DNA of 64,000 nucleotides from Anaeramoeba flamelloides (lineage: Eukaryota > Metamonada > Anaeramoebidae). Positions within the stretch are counted from its first letter, which is position 1. Every line of letters starts with the position of its first letter. Made by a program: the position numbers and the translations under genes. Below the pieces are notes generated by a model. That model did no database searches. It saw only the letters and a program-made list of their open reading frames with translations, and had not been told where the DNA came from. Shown piece by piece: positions 1 through 11,593 of the stretch. Location: assembly GCA_027625915.1 (NCBI GenBank), contig JANTQA010000036.1, positions 9,693,001 through 9,757,000 of the forward strand, read 5' to 3'.

Positions 1-115
1 AATTAAAGCTTGTTTTAAGAATAAAAAATTTGAAATTTTATATATTTTACAAAATCTGTTTTTGGAAAGCTGAATGAAAATTTTATTCAATTTATTTTTG
101 AACAACTATCAATAT
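1..115 (-). repeat. Half of a family D element at the window edge
   Basis: TTTTTGGAAAGCTGAATGAA at 59-78 and the following ATTTTATTCAATTTATTTTTG match the right end of family D elements. The other end would lie outside the window or is lost. Confidence 0.4.
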
Positions 116-339
116 GTCTCTTTTTGTTAACTTATTTTCAAGATACTTTCTGCAAACTTTTTAGTTACACTTTTTTTCATTACGATAGAAAATTAAAGTT
201 ATTAATGATTTGTCTAAAATTAAAGTATATTGCTATTGGTGGTAAATCATGTTAGTACTCCATAGTTCAAGTTTCTAAAAAAAAATTTATTCGTAAAATA
301 GTAATTTTTGTTGTTACTTTCAATGAAAAATGATTATTG

Positions 340-540
340 TACAGTCAGTTTCACTTTTAAGGTACAAACTTTCAACGAAATTTAAGGCACAATAAAAATC
401 TCAAATTAAGGCACAAAATTCAGATTCTAGTAGAATAAATTGTAAAAAAAAATAATTCCAAAATTTGTGCCTTATTTTGAGAGTGTCTTGTGCCTTAAAT
501 TTTGTTGATAGTTTGTGCCTTAAAAGTGGAACTGACTGTA
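340..540. mobile_element. MITE family 1 (TACAGTCAGTT ends), copy 1
   Basis: 201 bp. The left end TACAGTCAGTTTCACTTTTA and right end TAAAAGTGGAACTGACTGTA are inverted repeats, continuing as AAGGTACAAACTTTCAAC paired with GTTTGTGCCTT. Ends within TA suggest a Tc1/mariner-type non-autonomous element. Confidence 0.85.
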
Positions 541-1204
541 TTAGTAAAAAATTCAAAATTTTCCGAATAAAATCTTGATTCTGAGACAAATTTATAGGCT
601 GAAACATACGTTTTAGGGCTCCAAATCATAAAATATTTTTATTATAATTATCACGAAATGAATATTACTTGCTCAAAAATCAATTGTTTTTCAACATTAA
701 ATAATTAAATTAGAAATTATTTTGACAAATTATTTCCACTAATAAAAAATATATTGAAAATACTCTTATTTTTGTTAAAGTAAACTAAATCTTCATTTTT
801 TGGATTTTTATCCGAATAATTATCAAGCAAATTTTGGAATTAAAAACAAAAAATTGAATTATACTTTACTTTTCAAGATTTTAAAAAACTATTTTTAAAT
901 AAAAGAATTCTATTTTTTTTTTTTTTTTTTTTTGGTTTCAATCTTTAGATTTGAGAAGTAATTATTTTTTTTTTTTTAAATCTTACTATTTTTAAGTTTA
1001 ATCCTTTGTAAAAAAACTATTAATTTATGTCCAATAATATTTATTAAAGAATTTATTGATATTCTTTGAACCAGATAGTAAAAATGTCATAGTCTTTCAA
1101 TTACAACATACATTTCTTATCGTAAATTCAATGATGATATTGGTTCCTCGAATTATAATAGTTTCCCAAAAAAAGCAACAATCTAATGACAATTTTTCTT
1201 ATAT
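541..1204. other. Intergenic, nothing recognised
   Basis: A+T-rich spacer with T tracts (911-933, 966-978). No coding frame or paired repeat found. Confidence 0.6.
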
Positions 1205-1592
1205 ATATAAACCCTTTTTCACAAATTGTGACTCACTTGAAATAATAAATTGAAAAAAAAAAATTATCCTTTAGTATTCAAGAACAATTAGTTATTAAAT
1301 ATGATTTGTGATTAACTTTTAAGTCATTATAAATCTATAAAAGCCTGATATATTAAAAATTAGTAAAAATAAAACCAAAAACTTAAAAAAAGTGAGTCAC
1401 AATTTTTGAAATGAGCATTACCTATTTTTTATTACTGAACTTTCACTAAAAAAAAGTTGAACAACAAGATTTTTTATGAATAATTAAATCCATTTTCAAA
1501 GACATTACATAGTCAATATTTTCTAAGTGATTATTTTTCTTTTCGAAGATCTCTTTTTTTTTTTCCACAGGATCTTTTTTTTTAAAAAAAAG

Positions 1593-1628
<36 letters not shown>

Positions 1629-1810
1629 AAAGAAAAAGCTCAAGAAAAAGAAAACAAAAAGAAAAACAAAATTTGAAAAAGCAAAACTAAAATTTGCAAA
1701 TTAAATAAATGATTCTGATCCAAAAATTTGAAAATATTTTTTGTAAAGAATACTGGAATAAACTCTCAAAACAACCCCCATTAACATTATAAAGTGAGTC
1801 AAAATTTATG
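1205..1810 (-). repeat. Dispersed repeat family I, inverted partial copy
   Basis: AGTGAGTCACAATTTTTGAA at 1392 and CACTAAAAAAAAGTTGAAC with TTTTTTATGAATAATTAAAT at 1445-1490 are the inverse of the family I blocks. Further GTGACTC-type motifs occur at about 1228 and 1793. A 34-nt A tract lies at 1593-1626. Confidence 0.5.
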
Positions 1811-1811
1811 A

Positions 1812-1842
<31 letters not shown>

Positions 1843-2931
1843 GATATATATAATGTAATGTTAATTATTAGATGAAAACAAAAACAAAACTCTACTGGAA
1901 TTTGTAATTTTTGTGGATTAAAATTAATTAATTGTAAAAATTTTAACATTTACAAAAAAAAAAAATTACTCCAAATTGTTAATTCATCCAATAAGCACAA
2001 TAATAATAAACCAAACTTATTAAGAACATAAATTATATCATTTTAATTTGAAAATCCAGGGAATGAGAAAGAATGTTAATAAATAACAATTTATATTTTT
2101 TATACCAAAATCATAAACTTTTTTATATTTTTTATATTTTTTTATTTTTAAAAATTAATATTTCAATTTCTTTGGAGAAAATTTTTAGGTAATTTTTTGA
2201 GAAAAAAGTTATTTAAAAATTTGTGTAATATATAAATAAACAAAATAAAACAATTTAATGAAGGTTCATATAATTTTTGATGCCAAAAAGATTCTATATT
2301 TATTGCTTTTTTCGATCTTGATATTGAAACAGATTCCAATTTCCTTTTATGAAAATATTTATAAGAGGACAAATTCCATTATGTGGATACTTATTTTTCC
2401 TTTATTTTATTAAGTAGAACTTACTTTTTAATCTTTAATTATTTTATTATATTTTTCTCAATATTTATTACATTTGTTTTTTTATTTTTTTCTTGGAAGT
2501 TTTTTTTTAATAGTTTTTTAAAGTTTTAGGTATTTAAATCACTATGTTCATGAATTGGTATACATGTGATTAAATCTACCAGATGATATATATCTTTGTT
2601 AAATGAAAAGTATTTCATTTTTGGAATTACTTTATCAAAAAAAAAAAAAGAAATAAAATTGAAAAATAAGAAGTTAAAATAATTTCAAAAAGAATCATTT
2701 TTTTATTCAAATTTTACATCGAGTAAAGTCTTTTCATATCCTTTTTTCAAAAAAAAATCAAAAAATATTTTATTCTAATTTCAAATGACCAATAATAAAA
2801 AAAATATTTAATTTATACAAAACCAGTATTAAAAAAAAAAAAAATGCGAATTTTCAAAAATGTACAGTATAAAAAAAATAGATAATAAGAAATGGAAAAT
2901 AAAAAATCTCAAAATAGTAATACATACATAC

Positions 2932-2987
<56 letters not shown>

Positions 2988-3099
2988 TCTATTTCCTATA
3001 TTTTACGTATTGGTATTTGGATGGGGTTGGGGGTTAAATATAAAAGAATTGAGAAAAATTTTTGTTTTTTTTTTCATTTTTTTGAACAAAACTATTTAT
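1811..3099. other. Intergenic with AT microsatellites
   Basis: TA-dinucleotide tracts at 1820-1852 and 2921-2984, plus short homopolymers. The ORFs here are TA or polyT translations, not genes. Confidence 0.7.
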
Positions 3100-3257
3100 A
3101 AATAATTTGGACTCGCGTTATAATCGTAATGTATGTTGTTTTGATGGTTTATTCGGTATTTTTATCAAAAAAATATTTACAAATTTTTGGATCTAAATCT
3201 TTTTTTCTAATTTTGGAAATTTTTGTTGTGCTTTTTCAAATTTTTATTTTTTCTTTT

Positions 3258-3323
<66 letters not shown>

Positions 3324-3631
3324 TTCATCTTTGAAAAAAAACATATTGTAACAGATAAACACTCAACCAGAAAATTGAGACTATAAAATGTTTTTTAAAA
3401 ATGGATATATTTATTCATAAAAAACCATATAGTTAACTTTTTTTCAGTGAAAGCCCAGTAATAATGTTTCCTTAATATTCTTTTCAAATATTGTGACTCG
3501 CTTTTTTTATATTTTTTGGTTTTATTTTTTTTTTTAATTTTAAAAATATGATTTTTTAAATTTTTAGAATGATTTAAAAGTAAATCAAAAATTTTATTTA
3601 ATTATTTGTTGTTCTTCAATACTAACTGAAA
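3100..3631 (+). repeat. Dispersed repeat family I, copy 1
   Basis: Shared with 34200-34780 in the same orientation: TTATCAAAAAAATATTT, TTTTTTCAGTGAAAG, TTGTGACTCGC and AGAATGATTTAAAAGT. Contains a 60-nt T tract at 3259-3318. It abuts the family H element at 3632. Confidence 0.6.
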
Positions 3632-4164
3632 TATAAACCCCATTCCAAAAATTTAGATAGACCCAAAATCAAAAATAGATACAAAAATAACTCAATTTAT
3701 TATATTTTACCAAACGTAACACGAAAAAAATTTTAAGTTACTGGATAGTAATATTTTAATAAGTAATCATTTTAATCAGATAAAAGAAAAAAAAATCAAA
3801 AAGAAAAATAAAAACAAATGTGTCCAAAATAATGAAACGGGTGGAAAAAAAAACATGTTGGTAAGTTTATTGATATTTCACCAACAATGGTTGATCAATC
3901 AAATGATAAGATATTATCAACCAATTGTATGTGATTTTTCTATTTTACAAACTCAAAACTAACCTTATATCAACCATTGAAAAAAAATTCAGATCGAAGA
4001 TAACATATTACTTGACTGCAAAAAAGGAAATGAAAACAAAACAGAAAAGATAAATATTGAACAAAGTTTGTAAAATCAAAATTCTTTCCGAATTGGATTA
4101 AAAGTCAGTATTGTTATTAGTTCAACTGTTTAAACCGTGTCCAAATTTTTGGAGGGTAGTTTAT
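3632..4164. mobile_element. Inverted-repeat element family H, copy 1
   Basis: 533 bp; left TATAAACCCCATTCCAAAAA and right TTTTTGGAGGGTAGTTTATA are inverted repeats. The core is shared with 42779-43312 (CTCAATTTATTATATTTTAC, AAGTAATCATTTTAATC, GTGATTTTTCTATT). Confidence 0.75.
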
Positions 4165-5319
4165 ATATATATATATTTTTCAATTTATTATTTAAAGTGA
4201 GTCGAAAGTTTTGAAATAGTGTTCAGAAAAAATCTAACTAGTGTGGAATACAAATTTAAAAAAAAAAGGATTATAAAATTTTTATTTCTTTTTGATAAAC
4301 TTTCTATTGGATTCTTGCCACTCGTATGTATTCCAACTGTGTATCATCAGCGGCCTAGTTTTTTTATTTTATTTCTTTTTGGGAAATTAAAAGAAAAAGT
4401 TACCTAGATTTTCCGTACTTCAAAAAAATTTAATAAAATCAAGGAATTTATCTAATTCTTTCAAAAAATGGAATACATAACAATTTTGATATGTTTTTAA
4501 TTTTACCAATTGAATTACATTATTATTTTAAATTTTAATATTTTAATTATTTTGCTGCTCTTTTTTTCAATTTTGATATTTTTTTTTTGTTTTTTTTGCC
4601 AATTTATCTCAATAAAAAAAATAAAAAACTTTTTTTCTTTCATTTTTAAGTTAAGTTTGTTTGATTAAAATGAAATAACCCAAAAATCATCATAATTATA
4701 GGAAGGTAACCCCCGAACCACCCCCCTAAATATTCAAACAATTTTGTGAACGGTTAAATTCTTTTAATTCGTTTTAAAGGACACATTTTATTAATTAATT
4801 GATTTTTATATTTTTGGGGTTCTATCAAAAATCTGTTTTAAAACCAAAATAAACAGTTTTTATCCATTAAAATAAAAATTTTGATTTTTTTTTAATTTGG
4901 AATCAAAAAAAAATCTTTTTTTTTTTTTTTACCCAATATTAATGAAATTATAAAATCTGATAAAAATATTTTTTTTCCAACAATTAGTATTTTTTTATTT
5001 TTGTTTTAAAATAAAAAAAATATAATAAATTGATAAATAGTAAATTATTCACTTGTTAATTAATTATCAAAGGTTTAATAATATTTTGTTATTCAATAAC
5101 TTAAAATAAAAATATTATATATTAAAGATATTATAAAAAACAAGCTATTCCAAATAGAATTAAAAAGGTGTTCATTTGATGGTAACCAAATCTACTTGAT
5201 TAAAAATGTAATTTTAAGAAATATAATTCGCTACTTCAGTAATAATATCAATATAGAAACTTTATTTTAATTTAATTTACATAAAACTGGTTAAATATTA
5301 AAAATCCAGAAACTAGAAA
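4165..5319. other. Intergenic, nothing recognised
   Basis: Contains a GTGAGTCGAAAGTTTTGAA motif of family I at 4197 and a small CCCCCGAACCACCCCCC patch at 4710-4727. No coding evidence. Confidence 0.6.
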
Positions 5320-5850
5320 TATCATTATCCTGTTTGAGATGAGACATCTTGTTATTTAGTTCTTAGTTGATGGGTCTTCAACTCACTATAAATTTAATAG
5401 TAATTCACAAAGGTAATTTTTAGCAATTTATTTTTTTCATTTCAATGAAATCCAAATTTATAAGTGTAAGATTAATGACTGGTCTGTAGTTAATAATGAA
5501 TTATTGTTTTTATGTTATAGATTAAAATATTTATATCCCTTTTCCTCGATTAACAAAAAAAAACAAAAATAAATTTTTTAAAACCTCCCTAATAAAATCA
5601 ACTCTAATCAAAAATTTCAATTGGAAACCACAAATCAAATTTTATTTAATGCTTACTTTGCAGCCTATTAGTCTTACACTTATAAATTTAAATTTCGTTG
5701 AAATGAAAAAAATAAATTGCCTTTTTAGAACCACTATTAACACCCTTACTAAGTTCCAGATCAATCAATTAATAATCAAAATCAAAAGCTTCTTCACATC
5801 GAATACAATTCAATCTTTTTATCCAATTCCAGGGATTGTGATCCTTAAAT
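5320..5850. mobile_element. Inverted-repeat element family F, degenerate copy
   Basis: The right end CCAGGGATTGTGATCCTTAA and inner AAAATAAATTGCCTTTTTAG pair with TAGTTCTTAGTTGATGGGTC and AATTTTTAGCAATTTATTT on the left, matching the copy at 56202. The left end is eroded. The small ORF at 5649-5882 is part of this element, not a gene. Confidence 0.65.
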
Positions 5851-5994
5851 CATTTGAATTGAAAATAACAAAAAGTAAATAAAATTAATGAAAGTTTAAT
5901 CAAAAAATGTATTCTATTATTTATTTAGCAATAATTGATATAATATTTAAAAAAGTATTCAAAAAATTTAGAATGCAAAAAGGTTAATTTATTT

Positions 5995-7191
5995 CTATAA
6001 AGGATTTATGATCTTTAGCAAGTTTTTTTTTTTTTGTAATAGTCTTCTTCTTTTTGTTGGGGTGTTTCTAGTATTATTCTTGGATGTGTACTCGAATTCT
6101 TCTGTTTCTTTTTTATTGTCTTGTAATATTAATTTTTTTTCGTTTTTTAAATTTAGTCGAGATTTTAGTCGTTCTATTTCTTTTTTCATATCCACATTTT
6201 CTTTTTTCAGTAAATCCAATTTATTTTCAAATTTTTTTTTTTCTGTAATTATCGAGAGGCAGTGTTTTTCAAGTCGGCCTAAATATACCTTTTGCTTATT
6301 ACGGGAATTTCTTGCAGATATTCGATCACGGATACGCTTTCTTTCATTTTTTTCAGTCTTTGACAACTTCGCTAATTCTTCCTTCGATAAGGATCTCAAT
6401 TGGTAATTCTCATAATCGGTCATCATTATATTTAATTTATTGAGCTGCGATCTTTTTTTCGGTGGCTTTAATGCTAAAATCTCTGGTGGAAGCTTGGTCT
6501 TTGTTTTTTGAACCTTTTTCTTTTTGATTATGTTTTTCTTAATGACATGGGTTTTGATCCCGTTTTTGCAACCCCTTTTTTTTAATTTTATTACTTTTTT
6601 GAATTTTTTTCTTTTTTTGATAATTTTGGGATTTGCATTTTGTTGAAATTTGAACATACCGTTTTGTTTTTCGTTTGTTGTTTCTCTTTCTTTGACTTTT
6701 TGGTGTTCATTTTGTTTTTCTATGTTTGTGCTTGAAATTTTTGTCAGGTTTTGAATTTTTGATGCGGTTTGCTTATTCTGGAAAATCTCCTGTTTTTTCC
6801 AATTCGGTTTGATTTGCTCAATTTTGAGATTCTTTTGTTCATTTTTGTGATGATCATGTTCCATTTTTCGACTATTTTGTTCAATTTTCAGATTGTTTTC
6901 CCTTCTGTAGCTCGAGTTTTTGTGATTTGAAATCAGATTGTTGTTCGTCACACTTATCGGTAAACCGATTTCTTCCATATTCTCATTGCTCAATATTTCT
7001 CTATTTTGTTCTTCTTTGTCCCACACAAGATTAACTTCTTCTGGAAAGTAATCGTTAAGGTCAATTAAACTTTCGTTTGTTAAAAGTGTCATAGGCAAAT
7101 CACCTCCAAGTTCATGAGAGATATTTTTATTGTTCTTGACAAATGTTGGGAAATCCTCTAATGTGGTGTTATAAAAATTGTTAAAATACAT
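5995..7191 (-). CDS. bZIP transcription factor, single exon
   Basis: A 398-residue protein starting at ATG 7191 and ending in TAG. Residues 281-301 form a basic region (KNERKRIRDRISARNSRNKQ) and a leucine zipper follows at exact heptad spacing: L307, I314, F321, L328, M335, L342. Arg297 and L307 are ten residues apart, as in the bZIP family. The N-terminal 180 residues are acidic then Asn/Gln/Lys-rich, and 190-250 is very Lys-rich with likely nuclear localisation signals. The family binds DNA as dimers in the nucleus; the target is not predictable here. Odd point: the normally invariant DNA-contacting Asn of the N-x7-R signature is Asp289 (codon GAT). A TATA-like run lies about 75 bp upstream (7263-7270). 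The antisense ORF at 6008-6406 is a shadow. No intron is needed. High confidence in family, none in target. Confidence 0.93.
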   Translation of the reverse strand: MYFNNFYNTTLEDFPTFVKNNKNISHELGGDLPMTLLTNESLIDLNDYFPEEVNLVWDKEEQNREILSNENMEEIGLPISVTNNNLISNHKNSSYRRENNLKIEQNSRKMEHDHHKNEQKNLKIEQIKPNWKKQEIFQNKQTASKIQNLTKISSTNIEKQNEHQKVKERETTNEKQNGMFKFQQNANPKIIKKRKKFKKVIKLKKRGCKNGIKTHVIKKNIIKKKKVQKTKTKLPPEILALKPPKKRSQLNKLNIMMTDYENYQLRSLSKEELAKLSKTEKNERKRIRDRISARNSRNKQKVYLGRLEKHCLSIITEKKKFENKLDLLKKENVDMKKEIERLKSRLNLKNEKKLILQDNKKETEEFEYTSKNNTRNTPTKRRRLLQKKKNLLKIINPL

Positions 7192-7261
7192 CTTTCAACA
7201 GCTGTGTGAATATGTTGATGAGAGTTTGGTGATTGATAATTAATTAAAGTTTGAAATAATA

Positions 7262-7271
7262 GTATATATAA
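7262..7271 (-). promoter_or_regulatory. TATA-like box upstream of the bZIP gene
   Basis: On the minus strand the run TTATATATAC lies about 75 bp upstream of the bZIP ATG. Such runs are common in this A+T-rich DNA, so this is only a weak candidate. Confidence 0.2.
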
Positions 7272-8589
7272 GTGTGTCAATACTGGATAAAGTGATCAAA
7301 AGGGTTTGTAATTTTATTATATTTTATTTGGATTTTGAAAACAAGAAAAAAAGGAAAATTAAAAAAATGAAAATGATTTTCTTGTTTTTGATTTTTAATT
7401 CTTTTGTTAAGTTTGTTCTCTACACATGTTCTCATCCCCACCCAGAAAATTCTCCAAATCTTGATTGCAGTTATCTCATATTTTTGAATTTCTAAAATTA
7501 AATTTTGTGAAAAGTGAATTTGAATTAAACGTCTTGGTTTTTTCAATGTTTCGGAACTACTAAATAGGTGCGTATCAGAAAAATATTCACAATCTTTTCG
7601 ATATCATAAATTTTTGCAAACTATTCAGACAATTGTTTATTGGATAATTTCCAACTATCGAAATTCCAACAATTCCAAAATATCTTTAAATAATACTTAC
7701 AGAACAATTCAAGAACTATCAGGTACTTTTATACTTTGTTTAAAAATTAATTCGAAGATTTGAAATTGTGACAAACGTTTTAATGAGTAAAATGGATTTT
7801 TTTAGTTTGATTTTCTCCTTTTCTGAACATTTTGTTGTAATATAAACGAAATTGAATTTTCTAAAATCAGTATTTTCGACTTTCTTTTAATTTTTAAAAA
7901 GAGAAATATCCAAATTTCGTTTTTTGTGGTGGTTTAATTGACAACTTCACACCAAAGTCAAATAATCTCTTTATTAGGTCAAAATTCTGTATTTTCTGAG
8001 AATTGTTGTAAAAATTCACTCCCATTTAACAATTCTTTTCAGAAGCTCTAGTTTGGACGTTGAGTTATCTTTCCACTTATATTTGGTTTTTCCGAAATGT
8101 TCTTTCAGAAAGTTAGATCAAAATATTTTTCGTTTTTTTTTTTTATTTGAAAATGTAAGATTTTTGTATCATTTTATTTAAACTACTTTGAATTTGGTGT
8201 TGTTGGTTCACAATGATTCGATCTTACAATTAGGTGTTTTTGGGATTGAAAATTACCAAAAAAGTTTTGCTGTTATTTGATTTTTCTTAAAACTAAAGTT
8301 TTGAATCTATTGTGTGTACTAATGGAAGAAATTCTATTCAATAATGATTTATTTGATTTTAACACCAAAAATTTAATCTTCAAAAAGTCAACCAACCTTT
8401 TTACAGTCACTTCTTTAATGATTTTTTACAATTAAACATCTTTCCATACGTTAAATTTAAAATGTAAAATGAGAATTATTCTACGTAATTTATAAAGAAT
8501 AGTCTAAGAGGATTTTGAAATGTAAAAAATAATTATAGAAACCAGAAAATGAAAAGTATAAAAGATTAATAAAAGAAAAAATCAATGAT
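7272..8589. other. Region upstream of the bZIP gene, no gene seen
   Basis: Overlapping short ORFs at 7274-7546 are on opposite strands and low in complexity. No splice-linked coding blocks were found. Confidence 0.6.
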
Positions 8590-8815
8590 TAGTGTTTAAT
8601 AGAAAATAAAAAGATCAGAATTTTCATTCAGCTTTCCGAAGAATTCAAAACACAAAAATTAAAATAAATCATCAAAGTCCTCCAATTCAAAAAGGGAAAT
8701 TAAGAATTTAAACTGTTACCAATATTAAAATTTTGAAATGTTGGCTTGATTTGGAAACTTTTTTTTGGAAAGCTGAAGAAAAATTTTGTAACTTTTATTT
8801 TGCAACAAATAGTAA
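8590..8815. mobile_element. Inverted-repeat element family D, copy 1
   Basis: The left block TTTTCATTCAGCTTTCCGAA and right block TTTGGAAAGCTGAAGAAAAA are inverted repeats, followed by a TTTTGCAACAAATAGTA tail. The same pair occurs at three other loci, and half of it near position 61. Confidence 0.6.
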
Positions 8816-8852
8816 AGATGAAATGGGTGAAAAAACATTTAACATTTTTTGT

Positions 8853-9024
8853 AACTGGTATTTGAATTCTAAATGGGATACAAAAGTTTCACTTTCATTT
8901 TGGATATTGTTCTTTTTCAAAGAGAGTTATCAAAAGCAGTAGGTTGTAATTTGTGAATTTGTTTGAAAAAAGGAAATTGAAAATGAATTGAAAATTTTTC
9001 CCATTTAGAATTTAAATAACAGTA
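8853..9024. mobile_element. MITE family 3, copy 1 (degenerate)
   Basis: The left end ACTGGTATTTGAATTCTAAA and right end TTTAGAATTTAAATAACAGT are imperfect inverted repeats of the same family. It abuts a family D element. Confidence 0.65.
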
Positions 9025-9589
9025 TACTATCTTTTGGAAAGAATTGTTCTATTTTTTTGAATGATTGGTGTTATAATTAAATTTCTTGCAAATGAATCTT
9101 TTGTCTCAAAGTTTAGTATGGTTAATTAAATATCTTATAATATTTTTTGTATTTATTTTGTGAAGATCTTTGAGTTGTTTCAGCAAATACAGATACATTT
9201 AAATAATTGTTTTAACCTTTTTGCTTCATTTTCCCTTTGGAAATTTTTTAACTTTGGGCTGGAATAAGTTCTTTTTTTGATTTAAATACAAACAAATAAC
9301 ACACTAGTTAACTTGTTTAATTTTCAAATATTCTTTACCAAGAACTTTTTGGAAGTTGAGTTTTCAAATTAACAAAAAGGAAATAGAACTAAAAATTGTT
9401 ATTCTATTTGATAAATTTATCTGCAATTCAAAAAATTGGATTTTATTTAAGGAAGTAAGTACATTGTACCATTTTGAAACTTTTAATTGTGTTAACATTA
9501 CTGAAAAATATTTTTTGAGTGCCACCAGATATTGAAACTTTGGAACCAAAACCCCATCCACTAGTCTACCCGTGAAAAGAATCAAAGTG

Positions 9590-9815
9590 ATTCAGAGTTG
9601 AATCTTAAATTTTTCAATTGTTTGAACATTTTTTTTTGATTCAATTTTCGAGTTTTATAAAATTTGGTTTTGGATTTAGAGATGTGTTTATACGAACGAT
9701 TGAAATTAACCAAACAGTAAACCAAAAAAATATACCCGAAAAGGTGTGCATTTGAAACAAATATTTTCTTTTAGAAGACCCAACACGAAAGATCACCATT
9801 CCAAATAAATTTGTT
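9590..9815 (+). repeat. Dispersed repeat, segment A of a rearranged duplication
   Basis: TTTGAACATTTTTTTTTGAT through CCCGAAAAGG and AGAAAGATCAC recur in the same orientation at 52010-52260. Part of a larger duplicated region whose middle block is inverted relative to this one. Confidence 0.65.
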
Positions 9816-10019
9816 CAAATCAAGAATGAAAAAAAAAAAAACGATAAAAGCCTATTTTCGAAGATTGGTTTTCTTTATCTTCTTATATTGTATGAATACA
9901 AACTATTTTTTTCCATAAATTTCTCACCCCCTTACAATTTATTATTATTTTAAAAAACCTTTTCTGACTAATTTGCTTTCAAAATTCTTTTTTAAAATAT
10001 TTTTATCAAACAAAGCCAA

Positions 10020-10555
10020 AACAATGAATAATAAACTATCTTTCATAATAATTGGCCCATTAAAAATCAAATTTTAAAGAAAAATATTTTTTAATAATTA
10101 AAGTTATCTATTATAATATAAAAATTTAGATTTTAATATTCAATAATATACTCAAGAGATATTTATTTTTTGTCCAAAAATAAAAGAAAGAAAAATAAAA
10201 ATAACTGTTAAAAAAAATTGAGCCATTTATTTTGAAAGAAGCATTACATAAAAAATAGAAAATTTAAAAAAGTAAAAAAACCCATTTATCGATTTTCCTT
10301 CCATTTGAATAACAAAATCTAATCTTTTTTTTTATATTTGAAACCAATTTTTTCATTAAGTAATCTGTTACTTCTTTCCAATTTTTCATTTTCATTTTCC
10401 ATTTTAACAAAACACCGTTGAAAAAATAAAAAAGAGAAAAAAGGATTTGTTTGCAAACTTTTCATTGTGAGAGGAAAAACTTCAAAACGATACAAAAGTA
10501 ATTCATTATTCAAATGTAAGATGGGCCATTTATTATGAAATTTAATTTATTTCAA
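10020..10555 (-). pseudogene. Inverted middle block with a decayed ORF, copy 1
   Basis: This block is repeated as its reverse complement at 51480-52000. On the minus strand both copies encode related peptide text: NELLLYRFEVFPLTMKSLQ, then KMENENEKLERSNR, FGFKY/IGFKY and YSNGRKIDKWV. I do not recognise the protein. Being repeated, moved independently of its flanks and broken, it is most likely part of a mobile element. Confidence 0.5.
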
Positions 10556-10850
10556 AAATTAAAATAAAGGGGTTGAATTCTTGGAATCAAAAAACAGTTA
10601 CAAAAGATTCAAATCAAAATAATTGAAAAATTCAATAATAAATTTCAATTTAGATTCTGAATTATTTTGTGTTCTCATTTTAATGGAAAATAAATAATTA
10701 TAAAATCAAACGAATTTGCCCAATAAACCCTTATTCTCAAGAAGAATTAAAAAAATCTCTGATTTTCAGAACTAAAACTAGAATTAGATGACTTAGATGA
10801 AAATAGGATTGATAAAATCATTTTGGAAATTCTTTTGAAATAAACTGTAA
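10556..10850 (+). repeat. Dispersed repeat, segment D of the rearranged duplication
   Basis: CAGTTACAAAAGATTCAAAT through TGGAAAATAAATAATTATAA and CTGATTTTCAGAACTA recur in the same orientation at 52720-52985. Non-coding. Confidence 0.6.
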
Positions 10851-11593
10851 TTTGTTTATCAAAAATTTTCCAAACAAAATTTTTTTCATAAAGAATTAAA
10901 AATAAAACCAAATAAAGAATAAGTAATTGTGTAAAATGTTATAGATAAGATCAATAAGTAAATCATTTTTATTTATTTTTTTTTGTCAAATTTTTTCATT
11001 TTTTTGATTTCCATTTTTGAGTTGGTTTGTAGATATATTATACTAGAGTCTCTGGCAACTCTTATAGTTGTTAAACAATTAATTCATTTTAATTAAAGAT
11101 ATGATTTGAAAAATTTAGTTTTACAGAAATCATTAGAGTCAAAATTTGTAAAATGTACTTACTCCCTTAACTCTCTTAACTCCTAAAAAAATTTTTCATA
11201 GACTGACTTGTGGAAGAAATCTATGAAACCCTTTTAGATTCTTGGTTCTATTCTTAGAGTAAGTTGTTGAGAATTAAAAATCTCTGAATAACATTCAATA
11301 TTTTTTGTCAGTTCAGGATTGAAAAGTTATAAAAAAACAACTGAAGACTAAAAGTTTGTTTAAATTAGGCTGTGCATAGGACAGGATTATTTCTTTTCTT
11401 TTTTAGCAAAGGTGTTAATTAAAAATTGGAAGAGAATTACTTATAATAGAGAACTATTCACAAATAAGAAAATACTCATTACCATTTGAGAGAAGTTAAC
11501 TATGACCTCGTTGTTTAAAGAAACTCTTTTAATTGTTATATCTTTTTGGAAAATATTCAAATCAATCCAAGACTTATTTATTTTTTCTTTACA
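10851..11593. other. Upstream region of Galpha A
   Basis: No conserved coding block. It could contain the true first exon or promoter of Galpha A; an ATG at 11502 opens a short hydrophobic frame that I did not use. Confidence 0.5.

Noticed and set aside
3129-3320. ORF ending in poly-Phe
   Set aside because: It is a translation of a 60-nt T tract within a dispersed repeat.
5649-5882. 77-codon ORF
   Set aside because: It falls in the right arm of a family F inverted-repeat element and has no family signature.
6008-6406. 132-codon plus-strand ORF
   Set aside because: It is the antisense of the bZIP coding region, hydrophobic and without motifs.
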